A DNA stretch of 64,000 nt from Lepturacanthus savala (lineage: Eukaryota; Chordata; Actinopteri; Scombriformes; Trichiuridae): the NCBI GenBank assembly GCA_030544235.1, contig CM060481.1:18342392-18406391 (forward strand), in the 5' to 3' direction. The first letter of the stretch is position 1; each line of letters opens with the position of its first letter. Below the pieces are notes generated by a model. That model was not told where the DNA came from, ran no database searches, and saw nothing but the letters and a program-made list of their open reading frames with translations. Positions 60,868 through 64,000 of the stretch are shown here, piece by piece. The position numbers and the translations under genes are program-made.

Positions 60868-61340
60868 TTAGAATTTCGCAAATGGGTCTCTAGTCTTACA
60901 TGATCGGGAATTATCGCAGCAACCAAGAGCTTTTTCAATGTCATTGAAAGACATTGGTCTTGGAACGCTTCCATTAAGTCCCTTGGAAGTAATTTGATGA
61001 TATTCTAAAGCTGCCTGAGCTAAAAGTAAAACATTTTGTCTGTGTTGTAGCACCCCGATAAATTGTATACTTCTGTGCCAGAAGACAGGACAAATTAGCA
61101 ACATGTGCTTCAATAAACTGAGAGAAAATCCATTCTTAGCAGCACTTTTCACAACTAATAACTTCTGGTCTCTTTTACTCCATGTACGAAAAATGAAGTG
61201 ATGCAACTTCTATCTTTCACAGAGTGGGGTATTGCTCTTTTCTTCAATCTACGGCGAGAGTACAGTGAAACCCTGAAACGCCGTGACAAATACCGACGAA
61301 TAAACTTCATACCAATGTGATTACGGTGATCGCCGCGCAT
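60868..61340 (-). other. Unrecognised pair of overlapping minus-strand ORFs
   Basis: Two minus-strand frames (61155-61340, starting MRGDHRNHIGMKFIRRYLSR; 60868-61206, starting MHHFIFRTWSKRDQK) overlap by about 50 bases in different phases. They might be one frame broken by a frameshift. A TTTGTTGGTTTCAG acceptor-like sequence precedes the first Met. The first part is basic and Arg rich; the second has hydrophobic stretches and a CC pair. I recognise no domain. It could be a decayed transposon or retrocopy ORF, or chance. Confidence 0.2.
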
Positions 61341-61826
61341 CTGAAACCAACAAATGTGCAGACATCCGGAGGGAGACCTTTTCCCTCCGTTTTTACAAGC
61401 TGGAAAATAAAAAAGCAGTTAAAAGTACAGCGGCAGCACAGTCTCAGCAGAGGGCAGATGTCCCAGCACATTGCAGAACACAGATAGCTTTATCAGGACA
61501 TTAACAGAGCAGGGGTAGAAGCACACAAGCCAACAATATCAAGTCAACTAACAAGTGGGCCAACTGGCCAACAAGTCAGCCAGAAAAGCACAGACACAAA
61601 CACGGACTGAGCCAATTGAGCCTGAAGTCTTGAGCAAACACTGGTACGACCTTAAAACTTGACCAGGGCCTTGACTGTCAGTCAAGCATCACAAAAAAAC
61701 CCCAAAAAACACGGCAGATACAAACTATTGGTTGCGCTTGACCATCAAAGAAAACTGCTTTGATCGAAGAGTTAACGTATGAATATCTGACTAACCCTGG
61801 TTCTGATCTCAACTTGGTTATATTTC

Positions 61827-61843
61827 TGCAAAAAAAAAAAAAA
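61827..61843. repeat. Poly(A) tract
   Basis: Short A run; similar A runs occur at 62798-62812 and 62878-62890. Confidence 0.85.
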
Positions 61844-62156
61844 AGACTATTTTCCGACTCGCTTCACTGGCTCTGTCCTCCCTTGCTTACATCCGCATAC
61901 GCACTTAAAATGCTCCCATGCACGCTGTACATGCCAACAACCTCGCCACCCCGCCCCCTCACGTACAAACACTCGTATGTAAACACCCAGAGACAGGCTG
62001 CTCCCCTCTGAGTGAGTGCAGCAGAGCACAAGCTGCTTAATAACTGGCAATGATGGGCTGCTCGGTCCCAGTCGGAGACCAACCTGAAGCGCTCTGCCCA
62101 GGATGTCAACTCTACTCACATCAATTACCACTGACTGCTAGCTTGCCTGCACCGCA

Positions 62157-62640
62157 GCACTCGCTGACAACTAGATAGCATTCTCGCTATTGCGGGGCTA
62201 CGGCGAGTTTGGATTTAGGTCCGGCCGCCTGTCGCAATGTCAAACTCCTGCTCCCGCAAGTGTCAAGTAGCCACTCAGCTTCAGAGGCTGCACTCCGCAG
62301 AGCTTGTTTATTGTGGGTAAGGTGTATGGGGGTCTGAGCTTTACAAAGAGAGACTGAACTTAGACAGGTGGTCTTACCAAGGAGATGAAATAATAGCTGA
62401 CATTCCCAAAAATCAGCCATAAACCGAACCAGCCAGGGTCTCTATTCCTTGATTAGCCGACAAAGCTCCAACTACAGAAAAGGACGGGCGTCAATATCGG
62501 GTTTTTCCGCTTAAACTCTCAAGTTACATTTAGCTATCAGCAAAAAAATCTCCGAAACATCCGCGACACGCCAGACCGAGCAGCCAATAGCAGGGGAGCG
62601 TCACGCCGCATACACCGAAGGGCTTACCCGTTCACAAATA
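62157..62640 (-). promoter_or_regulatory. CpG-rich, CCAAT-containing promoter-like block
   Basis: CpG-enriched relative to its flanks (GCTATTGCGGGGCTACGGCG, GGTCCGGCCGCCTGTCGC, CATCCGCGACACGCC, GAGCGTCACGCCGC). CAGCCAATAGCAG holds a CCAAT box on the plus strand, ATTGG on the minus. On the minus strand a short frame starts at 62420 (MADFWECQLLFHLL) and ends at a GTAAGA donor-like site at about 62374, so it could be a small first exon. No cDNA evidence; the peptide is not recognised. Confidence 0.3.
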
Positions 62641-63726
62641 CAATCAAAAGAAAGAAGTCGCAATTAATGCTAAAGCAAATAACTGTACATAGGTGGATAA
62701 GCCGGAGCTTAAGACAAAATCAAATGTTGGCAGCCAGCACCCATCAAGCGCCGTTACTAATTCTTCACCCACACGACGATCAGTCAGGCTACAATTAAAA
62801 AAAAAAAAAAAAACCCTCCAAGAGAAATTTGTTCCTGTAACAAAGTGTATCCAACTGTTGTCACACCCTGGATAGAAGAAAAAAAAAAAAGAAAAAAGAG
62901 CGTGGCAGGTTAAGCATAGTGAAAAAGTTACGGTGCCAGCAGCCGTTCATTTATTTACGCTACCTGATTGGTTTGGTAGCACTGGTTTCTCACCGAGCCA
63001 AGGCCTCATCAGGGTAAACCAATGGTGACATCTGTACTGGAGTTACATCCAGTAAGAATTACTGTTGATTTAGCAATATTTTGGTTTTTGATAATCAAGG
63101 TTTGGGGTTTTTGAATGTTAAATTACTGTCTGTGGCAGCCAGAGAGGATCCCAGCAGCAGCACATGCATTAGTAGCATATTTAAAATACTTTTTTTATTT
63201 TGAAAAGGAACAAAAAAAAAAAAATACAGTTGCTAAATTTATTTCAGAACTGCTGCATGTACATTCACAGATGTGTAAAGCTCAGCTTTGGACTTCAGCG
63301 ATTCCGGGGAAAAAACGGAATTGAAACCATGCTGAGTGGATATTTCTTATTTCACTGTCTTCAGTGAACCAATTTTATTGTCGTTATTGCCAATTGTTTA
63401 AAGATGACTTTTACTTCCTGAACCGCGGCTGCCTAAAATTCAGTCTATAGCCCACAATGGATCACTGTAATGTTTGGCTGCGAAGAAATCGGTGAAATTA
63501 ACGTTAGTTCAAATAGCTGAAGCAGACAGCTGTCAACAATCTAATTTAGAGAATGTCGGTTAACATTAGCACTAACATTATCTCCTCATTTACAGGAGGA
63601 ATGTCATTATAACCACAGGTAGATACAACACTGCTTTCAAAAGTCAGTATTTTATTTGTAAAGATGTAGTTCTCTAATAATGTGGTTATTTTATAGTTAT
63701 CTAGTAATGTTAATGACATTGAATAT

Positions 63727-64000
63727 TAGGGCTGCAACTAATGACTGATAGTCGATTAAACTATGGATTATTGAAACAGTTAATCAATTAATTGTCCATA
63801 AAATGGTCTAAAATGTTGATCACTGTTTCCCAAAGCTAAAGATCCAACCTAAAATGTCTTATTTTTGTCCAGACCAATAGTCCACAACCCAAACATTATA
63901 CGTTTAATGTTATAGAAAACTAAAGAAAATGGAAAATAAACTAATTTGAGAAGGTGGAACCAGAAAATTTGAACATTTCCTTCTTAAAAATGACTCCAAT
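63727..64000 (+). mobile_element. hAT MITE of the TAGGGCTGCAACTAA family, cut by window end
   Basis: It begins TAGGGCTGCAACTAATGAC and continues with GTCGATTAAAC, CAATTAATTGTCCATAAAAT, GATCACTGTTTCCCAAAGC and CTTCTTAAAAATGACTC. These match in order the landmarks of one of the most abundant teleost hAT-type MITEs. The right terminus (reverse of CAGGGCTGCAAC) should lie within about 100 bases beyond the window. Confidence 0.9.

Larger units (their letters stand above)
10154..64000 (-). other. agbl4: agbl4 intron upstream of the exon (5' part outside window)
   Basis: No other CCP6 exon was found between the exon and the right edge. I looked for the preceding segment (GHLIFDACFESGNLGRV and EFEYDLF region) in reverse complement. 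If that is right, this intron exceeds 53 kb, in keeping with the very long introns known in mammalian AGBL4. A short or divergent exon could have been missed by eye. Stretches not listed separately (14.6-17.4, 18.5-19.9, 25.0-29.7, 32-37.5, 38-41, 45-46.5, 49.4-51.6 kb) show unique-looking AT-rich DNA with scattered short simple repeats. Confidence 0.65.

Overview
This window looks like nuclear DNA from a ray-finned (teleost) fish. There are no operons, ribosome binding sites or dense open reading frames. It is AT-leaning intronic and intergenic DNA with many CA/GT, CT/GA and TA microsatellites, and it carries repeat families I recognise from teleost genomes: hAT-type terminal-inverted-repeat elements, Tc1/mariner-like relics, tRNA-derived SINEs, L2-type LINE fragments and a foldback MITE.

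Only one protein-coding exon is secure: a 95-bp minus-strand exon at 10059-10153. It encodes the stretch NFSKTKSLYRDGM...KSTSRPK near the N-terminal side of cytosolic carboxypeptidase 6 (agbl4/CCP6), and it has a good acceptor and a GTAAGT donor. Mammalian AGBL4 is known for very long introns, so the rest of the window is best read as two agbl4 introns transcribed right to left: 10154-64000 upstream of the exon and 1-10058 downstream. I found no second agbl4 exon.

Layout. 1-10 kb: Tc1-like relic (2254-2468), start of a teleost repeat (2914), foldback element (4565-5100), CpG-rich block (8935-9260). 10-15 kb: the exon, a LINE 3'-end-like segment, and two hAT elements (12972-13472; 13873-14512 with a decayed BED finger). 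15-32 kb: mostly unique AT-rich DNA, two local sequence pairs (22.85/24.7 kb and 19.9/27.5 kb), and an L2-type reverse-transcriptase fragment (31381-31479) beside a long TA tract. 32-51 kb: a SINE with a perfect 14-bp target duplication (37518-37861), a CpG-rich block (41.15-41.48 kb), candidate regulatory stretches and two decayed SINEs. 51-60 kb: a hAT with a perfect 8-bp target duplication and a BED-like ORF (51621-52247), another SINE, a nested relic (about 55.44-56.72 kb), a Tc1-like element, and two hAT elements (57829-58416; 59471-59919). 60-64 kb: an unrecognised decayed minus-strand ORF pair, a CpG-rich CCAAT-containing block, and the start of a hAT MITE running off the window.

The genes do not form a system; the window is the inside of one large gene colonised by transposons. 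Its most distinctive content is the transposon record. The conserved-element and promoter candidates are inferences from composition and motifs that need a cross-species alignment.
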